NCBI GenBank assembly: GCA_002387205.1
Contig: DGLA01000001.1
Span: 124,001-188,000, forward strand
DNA length: 64,000 nucleotides
Direction: 5' to 3'
From: Stutzerimonas stutzeri
Lineage (GTDB): Bacteria; Pseudomonadota; Gammaproteobacteria; Pseudomonadales; Pseudomonadaceae
Shown here: positions 1 to 7,951 of the stretch, piece by piece
How positions within the stretch are numbered: the first letter of the stretch is position 1
Layout: each line of letters begins with the position of its first letter
The notes under the pieces: generated by a model
Database searches by the model: none
What the model saw: the letters and a program-made list of their open reading frames with translations, nothing else
What the model was told of the DNA's origin: nothing
Position numbers and translations under genes: made by a program

Positions 1-715
1 CAAGCTGCTGCGCAGCGGCACCGCACGGCCCGAGCTCACTGCACTGGACAGCATTCTGCCCAGCGGCCTGCTGGAAATCCTGATCAACCGGGGCCTCGCT
101 GACGCCAGCGTACTCGACGACCCGCGCGAAGCACTGCGCCTGGGTTATCGCTTCGACTCTTATCGTGATCGCTACGAGGCCATGTTCTCTGTCCTGCGCG
201 AGCGTCTCGGACTGCCCCAGACCGACGTCGAGCAATGGCTCGCGCTAGGTGCCGACGAGCGCCGTCCATGGATCGAAAAAGCCGACCTGCGCGCCAGTGC
301 CGCGCTGCTGCTGGTCGAGCAGGCTGCGTTGCGGCGGCACGTGCTGCTGGCGCAGGAAGAACTGAAGAATCGCTATCTCAGCGGCCGCGAGCGAGGCGAC
401 AACGACCTGGCCAAGGCTGACGAAACCCTGCAGGGCATCCTGGCCAGCAGCGGATTTCTCAGTCGCCCTGCCGAGTTACTCGATGGCAGCGGCTACGGCC
501 TGCCACAGGCCAGCGAGTGGCAACGCCTGGAGCAGGAGAGTAGCCAGCGCCAGGCAAGGTTGAACCAGCTGACAGAGAGCTTGAATGACGAGGTCCGACT
601 GCTGCTTGGCAAGGAGCTTCAACACGAACTGGATGCAGTGGAAGCCAACCTGACGCAGATCGGCAGCCACCTGCGCAGCCTGCACAAGGCCAGCGGCGGC
701 GTCCAGCTGCCCTGA
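1..715 (+). CDS. Unrecognised protein, C-terminal part
   Basis: The reading frame is open from base 2 of the window and stops with TGA at 713-715, so at least 237 residues are present and the true start lies upstream. An internal ATG at 182 is not a convincing start because the frame is open before it. The product is soluble-looking and rich in Glu, Leu, Arg and Gln, with long helix-forming stretches in the last 100 residues that could form a coiled coil. No membrane segment or catalytic motif is visible. It converges on the polA side of the locus. I do not recognise the family and assign no function. Confidence 0.7.
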   Translation, partial: KLLRSGTARPELTALDSILPSGLLEILINRGLADASVLDDPREALRLGYRFDSYRDRYEAMFSVLRERLGLPQTDVEQWLALGADERRPWIEKADLRASAALLLVEQAALRRHVLLAQEELKNRYLSGRERGDNDLAKADETLQGILASSGFLSRPAELLDGSGYGLPQASEWQRLEQESSQRQARLNQLTESLNDEVRLLLGKELQHELDAVEANLTQIGSHLRSLHKASGGVQLP

Positions 716-721
716 CAGCCA

Positions 722-757
722 AATGACGGAAGCGCCTGCGGCGATTCCATCCTACGA
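722..757 (-). repeat. REP-like palindrome, type B
   Basis: An imperfect palindrome with the arms GGAAGCGCC and GGCGATTCC, ending in the shared tail that reads GTAGGATGGA on the minus strand. It is the same element as at 7103-7135 and as one of the three elements in each unit of the array at 51061-51683. It lies in the intergenic region after a convergent gene, a usual place for REP sequences. Confidence 0.75.
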
Positions 758-780
758 AAGGCATCCACAAGCCGCGCCAA

Positions 781-817
781 CGTAGGCTGGATTAGCCGCA
801 GGCGTAATCCGACATTC
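781..817 (+). repeat. REP-like palindrome, type A
   Basis: The element begins GTAGGCTGGATTAGCC and closes with GGCGTAATCC, giving a hairpin with GGATTA/TAATCC outer arms and GCC/GGC inner arms. Together with the type B element at 722-757 it forms a head-to-head pair. The same pairing recurs at 7103-7192. Confidence 0.75.
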
Positions 818-870
818 GAGAAGGCACATCCGACGCCAAACAGGCGCCACCCACCTGCTTTTATCAGGAC

Positions 871-1000
871 GAAAAAAAACCTCGAACTTCGTTGGGGGAG
901 GGGGAAGTTCGAGGTTCAAGTCCGGAACGCCATAGGCGTATCCAGAGATCTGCCAACACTTAACACAACAAGGAGCATCGAAGAGCTTTTACACCCTTCG
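871..1000 (-). ncRNA. ersA: Candidate ErsA-type small RNA (Spot 42-like position)
   Basis: A transcript of about 130 nt on the minus strand is predicted in the region downstream of polA. It is bounded by an RpoE/AlgU-like promoter (1006-1033) and a strong intrinsic terminator (872-916). The terminator loop is C-rich on the RNA, reading CCCCTCCCCC. In Pseudomonas, the roughly 130-nt sRNA ErsA is encoded beside polA, depends on the envelope-stress sigma factor, and pairs with targets through a C-rich segment. Position, size, promoter class and loop all agree. The call rests on these features, not on an alignment. No open frame of note occupies the interval. Confidence 0.72.
872..916 (-). terminator. 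Intrinsic terminator of the candidate ErsA RNA
   Basis: Two 13-nt arms (878-890 and 904-916) are perfectly complementary and enclose a 13-nt loop. On the minus strand the hairpin is followed by an uninterrupted run of T residues (872-879 in plus coordinates). Confidence 0.88.
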
Positions 1001-1005
1001 TAGCC

Positions 1006-1033
1006 TATGACCAGGCTTTAGATCCGCGAGTTC
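1006..1033 (-). promoter_or_regulatory. RpoE/AlgU-like promoter of the candidate sRNA
   Basis: On the minus strand GAACTC (1028-1033) is followed after 17 nt by TCATA (1006-1010). This resembles the AlgU/sigma-22 pattern GAACTT, 16-17 nt, TCnnA. A start about 6-7 nt further on would fall near 1000 and give a transcript of about 130 nt. Confidence 0.55.
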
Positions 1034-1213
1034 AATACGAAACGAAATTATTTTAAAGAATCGAGGAGAACTGCTCTAAAACGGAGCATCGCGCCGCGTC
1101 ACGACAGCCCAGCGGCGCCCTTTCGAGACGCAAGAAACTGCCTCTTTTCGCTCAGGGGAACCGAGCACCCTAACAGAGGGCACGTCAGCGGCATCCCCGG
1201 TTGCTTTCCTGCC

Positions 1214-3958
1214 TCAGTGTGCCTCGTCCCAGTTGTTGCCAACCCCAGCCTCGACCAGCAGCGGCACATCCAGCTGCGCGGCCCCGCTCATCAGCGGCAG
1301 GATTTTTTCACGAACCTGTTGGACCAGATCTTCCCGAACCTCGACCACCAGTTCGTCGTGCACCTGGAGGATGACGCGCGCATCCAACCCGCTCTCCTGC
1401 AGCCAGTTATCCACCGCGATCATGGCGCGCTTGATGATGTCCGCCGCGGTGCCCTGCATCGGTGCGTTGATCGCCGTGCGCTCGGCGCCTTTGCGCATGG
1501 CGCCGTTCTTCGAATTAATCTCCGGCAGATACAACCGACGGCCGAACAGCGTCTCGACGAACCCCTGCTCCGCTGCTTGCGTGCGGGTGCGCTCCATATA
1601 GGCGAGCACGCCGGGATAGCGGGCGAAGTAGCGGTCGATGTAGGCCTGGGCTTCGCCGCGACCGACATCGATCTGCTTGGCCAGCCCGAACGCGCTCATG
1701 CCATAAATCAGCCCGAAGTTGATCGCCTTGGCGCTGCGTCTCTGGTCGTTGCTTACCTGATCCAGCTCGACGCCGAACACTTCCGCGGCGGTGGCGCGGT
1801 GCACGTCCAGGTCGTTCTGGAAGGCATGCAGCAGACCGGCGTCCTGCGCCAGGTGCGCCATGATGCGCAGCTCGATCTGCGAGTAATCCGCCGCCAGGAG
1901 CTTGTAGCCCGGTGCGGCGACGAAGGCCTGGCGAATGCGCCGCCCCTCGGCAGTGCGGATCGGGATGTTCTGCAGGTTCGGATCTGACGATGACAACCGC
2001 CCGGTCGCCGTCACGGCCTGATGGTAGCTGGTGTGAATGCGTCCGGTGCGCGGATTGATCTGCAACGGCAGCTTGTCGGTGTAGGTGCCCTTGAGCTTGC
2101 TCAGGGAACGGTGCTGCATGATCACCTTGGGCAGCGGGTAATCCTTTTCGGCCAGATCGGCGAGCACGCTTTCAGCGGTGGACGGCTGGCCGCCGGCGGT
2201 CTTCGACAGTATCGGACAGCCGAGCTTGTCATAGAGGATTGCGCAGAGCTGCTTGGGCGAGCCGAGGTTGAACTCCTCGCCGGCGATGTCATAGGCCTCG
2301 CGCTCCAGCTCGACAAGCTTGTTGCCGATCTCGACGCTCTGCAGCCCCAGCAGGTTGGCATCGACCAGCGCACCGTTGCGCTCGATGCGCGCCAGCACCG
2401 GCACCAGCGGCATCTCGATTTCGTTGAGCACCTTGAGCAGCGACGGCGTGGCTTCGAGCTTGCTCATCAGGGTCTGGTGCAGGCGCAGGGTGACGTCGGC
2501 GTCCTCGGCAGCGTAGGGCCCGGCCTGCTCGACGGCGATCTGGTCGAAGGTCAGCTGCTTGGCGCCCTTGCCGGCGATGTCCTCGAAGCGGATGGTGCCG
2601 CGGCCGAGGTACTTGAGCGCCAGACTGTCCATGTCGTGACGCGTGGCCGTGGCGTCGAGCACATAGGATTCGAGCATGGTATCGAAGGTCATGCCGCGCA
2701 TCTCGATGCCGTAGTGCATCAGCACGTTCATGTCGTACTTGCCGTGCTGGCAGATCTTGCGCTTGCCGGCATCCTCCAGCAGCGGCTTGAGCGCCGCGAG
2801 CACGGCGTCGCGATCGAGCTGCTGCGGCACACCCATGTAGCTGTGGGCCAGCGGCACATAGGCTGCCTTGCCCGCTTCGATGGCAAAGGAGACGCCAACC
2901 AGCTGCGCCTTTTGCGCGTCCAGGCTGGTGGTCTCGGTATCGAAGGCGAAGCACTCGGCCGCCTTCAGGCGTTCGAGCCAGGCATCGAACTCGGCCTGCT
3001 CGAAGATGGTGCTGTATTCGGCTTCTGCCTGGATCGAGCAACCCTCGGGCTGCACCTCGCAGTTTTCCCCGGCAGCCTTCGCATCGCGCAGCAGTTCTTC
3101 GAGCCAGTTCTTGAATTCCAGCTCGCGGTAGAGCGCGATCAGCGCTTCGCGGTGCGGCTCGCCCGGCATCAGGTCGCCCACTTCCACGTCCAGCGGCACG
3201 TCGATCTTGATGGTCGCAAGCTCGTAGGACATGAACGCCGCCTCGCGGTGCTCCTCCAGCTTGGCAGCCAGCGACTTGGCACCGCGAATCGGCAGGTCGC
3301 AAACCTTGTCGAGATTCTCGTAGAGCCCCTTGATCCCACCGGGGATGCCGTTGAGCAGGCCACAGGCGGTCTTCTCGCCGACACCGGGCACGCCCGGGAT
3401 GTTGTCGACCTTGTCACCCATCAGGGCGAGGAAGTCGATGATCAGCTCCGGGCCAACGCCGAACTTGTTCTTCACACCTTCGATGTCATAGACGCTACCG
3501 GTCATGGTATTGACCAGGGTGACGTGCGGGCAGACCAGCTGCGCCATGTCCTTGTCGCCGGTGGAGATGATCACGTCGCGCTTGAGCGCGGCACACTGAC
3601 GCGCCAATGTTCCAATCACGTCGTCCGCCTCGACGCCATCGACGCACAGCAGTGGCATGCCCAGTGCACGCACGCTGGCGTGCAGCGGCTCGACCTGACC
3701 GCGCAGGTCATCGGGCATTGGCGGACGGTGGGACTTGTAGTCAGCGAACAGCGTGTCGCGGAAGGTCGGGCCCTTGGCATCGAAAACCACCGCGAAGGGG
3801 CTGTCCGGGTATTGCCGGCGCAGTGACAACAGCATGTTCAACACGCCCTTGACCGCCCCGGTGGGCTTGCCTGTCGAGGTGGTCAGGGGCGGCAGGGCGT
3901 GAAAGGCGCGGTAGAGGTAGGACGAACCGTCCACCAGAACGAGGGGCGCTTGGCTCAT
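1214..3958 (-). CDS. polA: DNA polymerase I
   Basis: Family A DNA polymerase for Okazaki fragment maturation and repair. The 914 residues contain an N-terminal 5' nuclease (about 1-300), a 3'-5' exonuclease domain (about 330-520) starting at FAFDTETTSLDA with its metal-binding Asp/Glu intact, and the polymerase domain. Motif A (AADYSQIELRIMAHL), the O-helix (RRSAKAINFGLIYG) and motif C (QVHDELVVEV) are all visible. The frame extends 30 codons upstream, but ATG at 3958, giving MSQAPLVLVDGSSYLYRAF, matches the family N-terminus. It is divergent from the DUF2782 gene, and a candidate sRNA lies beyond its 3' end. Confidence 0.97.
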   Translation of the reverse strand: MSQAPLVLVDGSSYLYRAFHALPPLTTSTGKPTGAVKGVLNMLLSLRRQYPDSPFAVVFDAKGPTFRDTLFADYKSHRPPMPDDLRGQVEPLHASVRALGMPLLCVDGVEADDVIGTLARQCAALKRDVIISTGDKDMAQLVCPHVTLVNTMTGSVYDIEGVKNKFGVGPELIIDFLALMGDKVDNIPGVPGVGEKTACGLLNGIPGGIKGLYENLDKVCDLPIRGAKSLAAKLEEHREAAFMSYELATIKIDVPLDVEVGDLMPGEPHREALIALYRELEFKNWLEELLRDAKAAGENCEVQPEGCSIQAEAEYSTIFEQAEFDAWLERLKAAECFAFDTETTSLDAQKAQLVGVSFAIEAGKAAYVPLAHSYMGVPQQLDRDAVLAALKPLLEDAGKRKICQHGKYDMNVLMHYGIEMRGMTFDTMLESYVLDATATRHDMDSLALKYLGRGTIRFEDIAGKGAKQLTFDQIAVEQAGPYAAEDADVTLRLHQTLMSKLEATPSLLKVLNEIEMPLVPVLARIERNGALVDANLLGLQSVEIGNKLVELEREAYDIAGEEFNLGSPKQLCAILYDKLGCPILSKTAGGQPSTAESVLADLAEKDYPLPKVIMQHRSLSKLKGTYTDKLPLQINPRTGRIHTSYHQAVTATGRLSSSDPNLQNIPIRTAEGRRIRQAFVAAPGYKLLAADYSQIELRIMAHLAQDAGLLHAFQNDLDVHRATAAEVFGVELDQVSNDQRRSAKAINFGLIYGMSAFGLAKQIDVGRGEAQAYIDRYFARYPGVLAYMERTRTQAAEQGFVETLFGRRLYLPEINSKNGAMRKGAERTAINAPMQGTAADIIKRAMIAVDNWLQESGLDARVILQVHDELVVEVREDLVQQVREKILPLMSGAAQLDVPLLVEAGVGNNWDEAH

Positions 3959-4034
3959 GAGCAGGATCAACCTTTTCGGCGGGCCCGCGGCTAGAATGCA
4001 TCGGACCACTTGACGACAAAGGGACAAGGTTATC

Positions 4035-4316
4035 ATGCGCACAATCAAACCTCTGATGCTGGCCGGCCTGCTGGCCCTGGCACCGCTGAGCGGTTATGCC
4101 CAGGAGCCCGTCGAAGGCGAGCCCGACGTGACGATCCGCCAGGAAGGCGAGCGCACGGTCGAGGAATATCGCGTCAACGGCTTCCTTTATGCGGTAAAGA
4201 TCACCCCGAAGAACGGCAAGCCCTATTTTCTCGTGCGAGCCGACGGCGACAGCAATTTCATTCGTGCCGACAGGCCGGATATGCTCATCCCAGCCTGGGA
4301 AATCTTCAGCTGGTAA
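4035..4316 (+). CDS. DUF2782 family small exported protein
   Basis: A 93-residue protein with a cleavable-looking signal peptide (MRTIKPLMLAGLLALAPLSG, cut near AQ-EP). A compact domain follows, with the pattern VTIRQEGERTVEEYRVNGFLYAVKITPKNG typical of DUF2782. The function is unknown and the likely location is the periplasm. It lies between divergent polA and thrB, with thrB starting 32 bp downstream, so the two may be cotranscribed. AAGG sits ahead of the ATG. Confidence 0.85.
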   Translation: MRTIKPLMLAGLLALAPLSGYAQEPVEGEPDVTIRQEGERTVEEYRVNGFLYAVKITPKNGKPYFLVRADGDSNFIRADRPDMLIPAWEIFSW

Positions 4317-4348
4317 GCTGTCGCTTGCACACGTAATGGAAGTCACTC

Positions 4349-5299
4349 ATGTCGGTATTCACCCCCCTGCAACGCGAAGAACTCGAGATATTTCTGGCGC
4401 CCTATGGACTTGGACGCCTGCGTAGCTTCGAGGGCATTGCCGCCGGCAGCGAGAACAGCAACTTCTTCATTAGCCTAGAGCAGGGCGAATATGTTCTGAC
4501 CCTGATCGAGCGCGGGCCGAGCCAGGACTTGCCATTTTTTGTCGAACTGCTCGACGTGCTTCACCGCGCCGGCCTGCCAGTGCCCTATGCGCTGCGCACC
4601 GACCGCGGCGAAGCCTTGCGCACGCTGGCGGAAAAACCAGCACTGCTGCAGCCGCGCCTGGCGGGCAAACATGTCGCCTCACCCAATACGCACCACTGCG
4701 CCGAAGTGGGCAGGCTGCTGGCCCAGCTGCACCTGGCGACGCGCGACCAGATCATCGAGCGGCGCAGCGACCGCGGCCTGGACTGGATGCAGGAGGAAGG
4801 TCCAGGCCTGGCCCTGTCGATGGGCGAGGACCATTTGCCATTGCTACGTAACAGCCTGGCCGAGATCGCCGAGCTGAAGCCGAAGATTCTTGCCCTTCCC
4901 CGTGCGAACCTGCACGCCGACCTGTTTCGCGACAACCTGCTGTTCGAAGGCAGCCACCTGACCGGTGTCATCGATTTCTACAACGCCTGCTCGGGACCGA
5001 TGCTCTACGACATCGCCATAACCGTGAATGACTGGTGCTCGCACCCCAACGGCGAAATCGACGAGGCGCGCTGCGAGGCGCTGCTGGCCGCTTACTCCAG
5101 CCTGCGCCGCTTCACCCCGGCCGAGGCCGAGCTGTGGCGGCCGATGCTCCGTGTGGCCTGCGTACGCTTCTGGTTTTCGCGGCTCATCGCTGCGCAAAGG
5201 TTCGCTGGTCAACCCGTATTGATCAAGGACCCCGAAGAATTCCGCCGCATGCTCAGCGCCCGCCAACACTGCCACAGCGCCCTGCCGTTTGCCTTCTGA
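4349..5299 (+). CDS. thrB: Homoserine kinase (ThrB, aminoglycoside-kinase fold)
   Basis: This enzyme phosphorylates L-homoserine in threonine synthesis. It is the Pseudomonas-type enzyme of the APH/choline kinase fold, not the GHMP-type ThrB of enteric bacteria. The 316 residues include an N-lobe with GSENSNFFI and the kinase catalytic loop NLHADLFRDNLLFEG (about 188-202), followed by the metal-binding segment GVIDFYNACSGPMLYDIA. The start at ATG 4349 has GGAAG ahead of it. The length is normal for the family. Confidence 0.95.
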   Translation: MSVFTPLQREELEIFLAPYGLGRLRSFEGIAAGSENSNFFISLEQGEYVLTLIERGPSQDLPFFVELLDVLHRAGLPVPYALRTDRGEALRTLAEKPALLQPRLAGKHVASPNTHHCAEVGRLLAQLHLATRDQIIERRSDRGLDWMQEEGPGLALSMGEDHLPLLRNSLAEIAELKPKILALPRANLHADLFRDNLLFEGSHLTGVIDFYNACSGPMLYDIAITVNDWCSHPNGEIDEARCEALLAAYSSLRRFTPAEAELWRPMLRVACVRFWFSRLIAAQRFAGQPVLIKDPEEFRRMLSARQHCHSALPFAF

Positions 5300-5711
5300 G
5301 CGCAACCCAGAACGCGGTCGCGCCGCGGCTGTGCGCAAACGGCTGGGACGGCATTGATATGTGCAATCAAACAGCCATCCTCGTTGTCGAATCCTGCACA
5401 CCAATCGGTCGTACGGGCTGCATCCAAGCTTTGAGCTCTGCCTCAGCGGCGATCTCGAGGAACATTTTCATCGGTTCGGCGTCAAGTACACCCCGACCCT
5501 GCTCCTCGTTGCGGCTGGGGCTACATGACCGGTCTCAGCCATTCGCCTGCAGCGACAAGATCCTTCACTGCGATTACCCGCTGTCCAGCACTTGGTGCAA
5601 CGCCCGTCCGGATGACTTTACTAACGCACCCCTGCCAGAAGCTTGGGCGCTCAATATCCCGATGCGCCTGGCCGCTCCGGCCGGGCCGCATTGTTTTCAG
5701 GGAACACATGC
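5300..5711. other. Intergenic region without a recognisable gene
   Basis: These 412 bases lie between thrB and ppnN on the same strand. Frames here are either extensions of thrB-region shadows or an upstream extension of the ppnN frame, with composition unlike the neighbouring proteins. I see no REP element, no clear intrinsic terminator and no convincing promoter, although a ppnN promoter is expected. The size is unusual for this gene-dense window and could hide a leader RNA or a degraded gene. Confidence 0.5.
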
Positions 5712-7085
5712 ATGACCTCACGCTATGTAATCAATGCCTCGGTTACCCCGAAAGGTAGTCTGGAGACGCTGTCCCAACGGGAAGTCCAGCAGCTGAGCGA
5801 AGCGGGTTGCGGCAGCACCTACACGCTTTTCCGCCAATGCGTTCTGGCGATCCTCAACACCGGCGCACGTATCGACAACGCCAAGACCATCCTCGAGGCC
5901 TACGATGACTTCGAGGTGCGCATCCATCAGCAGGATCGCGGCGTGCGCCTGGAGCTGCTCAACGCCCCTGCCGATGCCTTCGTCGATGGCGAGATGATCG
6001 CCAGCACCCGCGAAATGCTCTTCAGCGCGCTGCGTGACATTGTCTACACCGAGAGCGAACTGGGCAGCCCGCGCATCGACCTGAGCAACTCTCAGGGCAT
6101 CACCGATTACGTCTTCCACCTGCTGCGCAACGCCCGCACGCTGCGCCCCGGTGTCGAACCGAACATGGTGGTGTGCTGGGGCGGGCACTCGATCAGCACC
6201 GAGGAATACAAGTACAGCAAGCGCGTCGGCCATGAGCTGGGCCTGCGCAACCTGAATATCTGCACCGGTTGCGGCCCGGGTGTGATGAAGGGTCCGATGA
6301 AGGGCGCGACCATCGCCCACGCCAAGCAACGCATCGTCGGCGGCCGTTACCTGGGCCTGACCGAGCCGGGCATCATCGCTGCCGAGGCGCCGAACCCCAT
6401 CGTCAACGAACTGGTGATCCTCCCGGATATCGAAAAGCGCCTGGAAGCCTTCGTCCGCGTCGGTCACGGCATCATCATCTTCCCCGGCGGGGTCGGCACG
6501 GCAGAGGAGTTCCTGTATCTGCTTGGCATTCTGCTGCACCCGGACAACCGCGACGTGCCTTTCCCCGTCATCCTCACCGGCCCGGAAAGCGCTGCGCCCT
6601 ATCTGGAGCAGATACGCGATTTCGTCGGCGCCACGCTCGGCGAGAAGGCACAGGGGCTCTACCAGATCATCATCGACAACCCGACCGAGGTGGCCCGACA
6701 GATGTCCGAAGGCTTGAAGGCGGTCAAGCAGTTCCGCCGGGAGCGCAACGATGCCTTCCATTTCAACTGGCTGCTGAAGATTGAGGAAGGCTTCCAGCAC
6801 CCCTTCGACCCTACTCACGAGAACATGGCCAGCCTGCAGCTGACTCGCGATGTGCCGCCGCATCTGTTGGCGGCGAACCTGCGCCGCGCCTTCTCCGGCA
6901 TCGTGGCGGGCAACGTCAAGGACAAGGGCATCCGCCGCATCGAAGAGTTCGGCCGCTACGAGATCCACGGCGACCCGGCGATCATGAAGCCGCTGGACAA
7001 GCTGCTACAGGCGTTCGTCGTCCAGCACCGCATGAAACTGCCCGGCGGCCGCCCCTATGAGCCGTGCTATCGCGTGGTGACCTGA
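5712..7085 (+). CDS. ppnN: Nucleosidase PpnN (YgdH), LOG family
   Basis: Pyrimidine/purine 5'-nucleotide nucleosidase. It hydrolyses nucleoside monophosphates to base and ribose 5-phosphate, and in E. coli it is controlled by (p)ppGpp. The LOG/lysine-decarboxylase-like core carries the signature PGGVGTAEEF (about residue 255) and the upstream GCGPGVMKGPMKGA loop, with family-typical N- and C-terminal extensions. The frame opens at 5643, but ATG 5712 (MTSRYVINASVTPKGSLETLSQREV) gives 457 residues, close to the usual 454. The REP-like pair at 7103-7192 follows its stop. Confidence 0.93.
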   Translation: MTSRYVINASVTPKGSLETLSQREVQQLSEAGCGSTYTLFRQCVLAILNTGARIDNAKTILEAYDDFEVRIHQQDRGVRLELLNAPADAFVDGEMIASTREMLFSALRDIVYTESELGSPRIDLSNSQGITDYVFHLLRNARTLRPGVEPNMVVCWGGHSISTEEYKYSKRVGHELGLRNLNICTGCGPGVMKGPMKGATIAHAKQRIVGGRYLGLTEPGIIAAEAPNPIVNELVILPDIEKRLEAFVRVGHGIIIFPGGVGTAEEFLYLLGILLHPDNRDVPFPVILTGPESAAPYLEQIRDFVGATLGEKAQGLYQIIIDNPTEVARQMSEGLKAVKQFRRERNDAFHFNWLLKIEEGFQHPFDPTHENMASLQLTRDVPPHLLAANLRRAFSGIVAGNVKDKGIRRIEEFGRYEIHGDPAIMKPLDKLLQAFVVQHRMKLPGGRPYEPCYRVVT

Positions 7086-7102
7086 GGTCCTGTACGCGGT
7101 AA

Positions 7103-7192
7103 ACGACGGAAGCGCCTTCGGCGATTCCGTCCTACAGGCAGCTAACATGCCCAGCCATCGTAGGTCGGATTAGCCGAAGGCGTAATCCGACG
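7103..7192. repeat. REP-like pair (type B then type A)
   Basis: A type B palindrome (7103-7135, arms GGAAGCGCC and GGCGATTCC) is followed by a type A palindrome (7160-7192, GTAGGTCGGATTAGCC ... GGCGTAATCC). A decayed copy of the latter may continue to about 7230. The pair lies between the convergent ends of ppnN and nrdJb, where such sequences can act as transcript ends. It has the same arrangement as 722-817. Confidence 0.8.
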
Positions 7193-7234
7193 GCCCGAAG
7201 CAAATTCGGCACCCAAGGCATAATCCAACCCTGC

Positions 7235-7930
7235 TCACCCACACTTCGAATTGCCACAATTCAGACACGTCGCGCAGCCGTCCATCTGGACCACCGCCTG
7301 GGTATTGCACTTGCTGCACAGCTGCGCGCCGGCGGGGAAGCCCTCGCCCGGCTCCACCGTGACCGCACCCTGGCTGGCTTCGTAGGCGGCGCGCTTTTCG
7401 GCCAGGTACTTGAGCTGGGCTTCATCCAGCGCATGACCTTCGAGCATGCCGATAGCGATCAGATGCCGCTCCAGAACGCCGCCGATCTCCGCCACGATGG
7501 ACGGCATATAGACCCCGCCCTTCTTGAGGTAGCCGCCGCGGGGATCGAACACCGCTTTCAGTTCCTCGACGAGAAAGGTGCAATCCCCGCCCTTGCGGAA
7601 CACTGCGGACATGATGCGCGTGAGCGCCACGATCCATTGGAAGTGATCCATGTTTTTAGAGTTGATGAAAATCTCGAACGGTCGGCGCTGCTCGTGGGGC
7701 GTGCCGGCGTTGAGGACGACATCGTTGACGGTGACATAGAGCGCGTGCTCGAACAGCGGCGACTTGATCTTGTAGGTCATGCCGACCAGGGTTTCCGGCC
7801 GCTGCAGGCTTTCGTCCATTTCCACCACGTTGGCTTTTCCGGTGGCGTTGTCAGCGCTGACGGCGGGCCGCTCAAGGGTTTCGTCGACGACCTTGAAGCC
7901 CTTGATGCGCTGCGTGATCTTTACGGTCAT
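7235..7930 (-). CDS. nrdJb: NrdJb: TSCPD/zinc-ribbon small partner of class II ribonucleotide reductase
   Basis: A 231-residue protein that in pseudomonads forms the separately encoded C-terminal part of the B12-dependent ribonucleotide reductase. The middle section (about 75-160) is the TSCPD domain, with FEIFINSKNMDHFQWIVALTRIMSAV. The tail carries Cys205, Cys208, Cys219, Cys222, Cys225 and Cys230, a zinc-ribbon and redox-shuttle arrangement that can re-reduce the active site of the large chain. It lies 21 bp downstream of nrdJa on the same strand and must be cotranslated with it for a complete enzyme. Confidence 0.92.
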   Translation of the reverse strand: MTVKITQRIKGFKVVDETLERPAVSADNATGKANVVEMDESLQRPETLVGMTYKIKSPLFEHALYVTVNDVVLNAGTPHEQRRPFEIFINSKNMDHFQWIVALTRIMSAVFRKGGDCTFLVEELKAVFDPRGGYLKKGGVYMPSIVAEIGGVLERHLIAIGMLEGHALDEAQLKYLAEKRAAYEASQGAVTVEPGEGFPAGAQLCSKCNTQAVVQMDGCATCLNCGNSKCG

Positions 7931-7951
7931 TGCGGGTTCTCCAGTCGGGGC

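Noticed and set aside
2021..3826. A 601-codon open frame on the plus strand opposite polA
   Set aside because: It is the complement of a high-GC coding gene; the composition is Gln/Val/His-rich without motifs, and polA on the other strand is certain.
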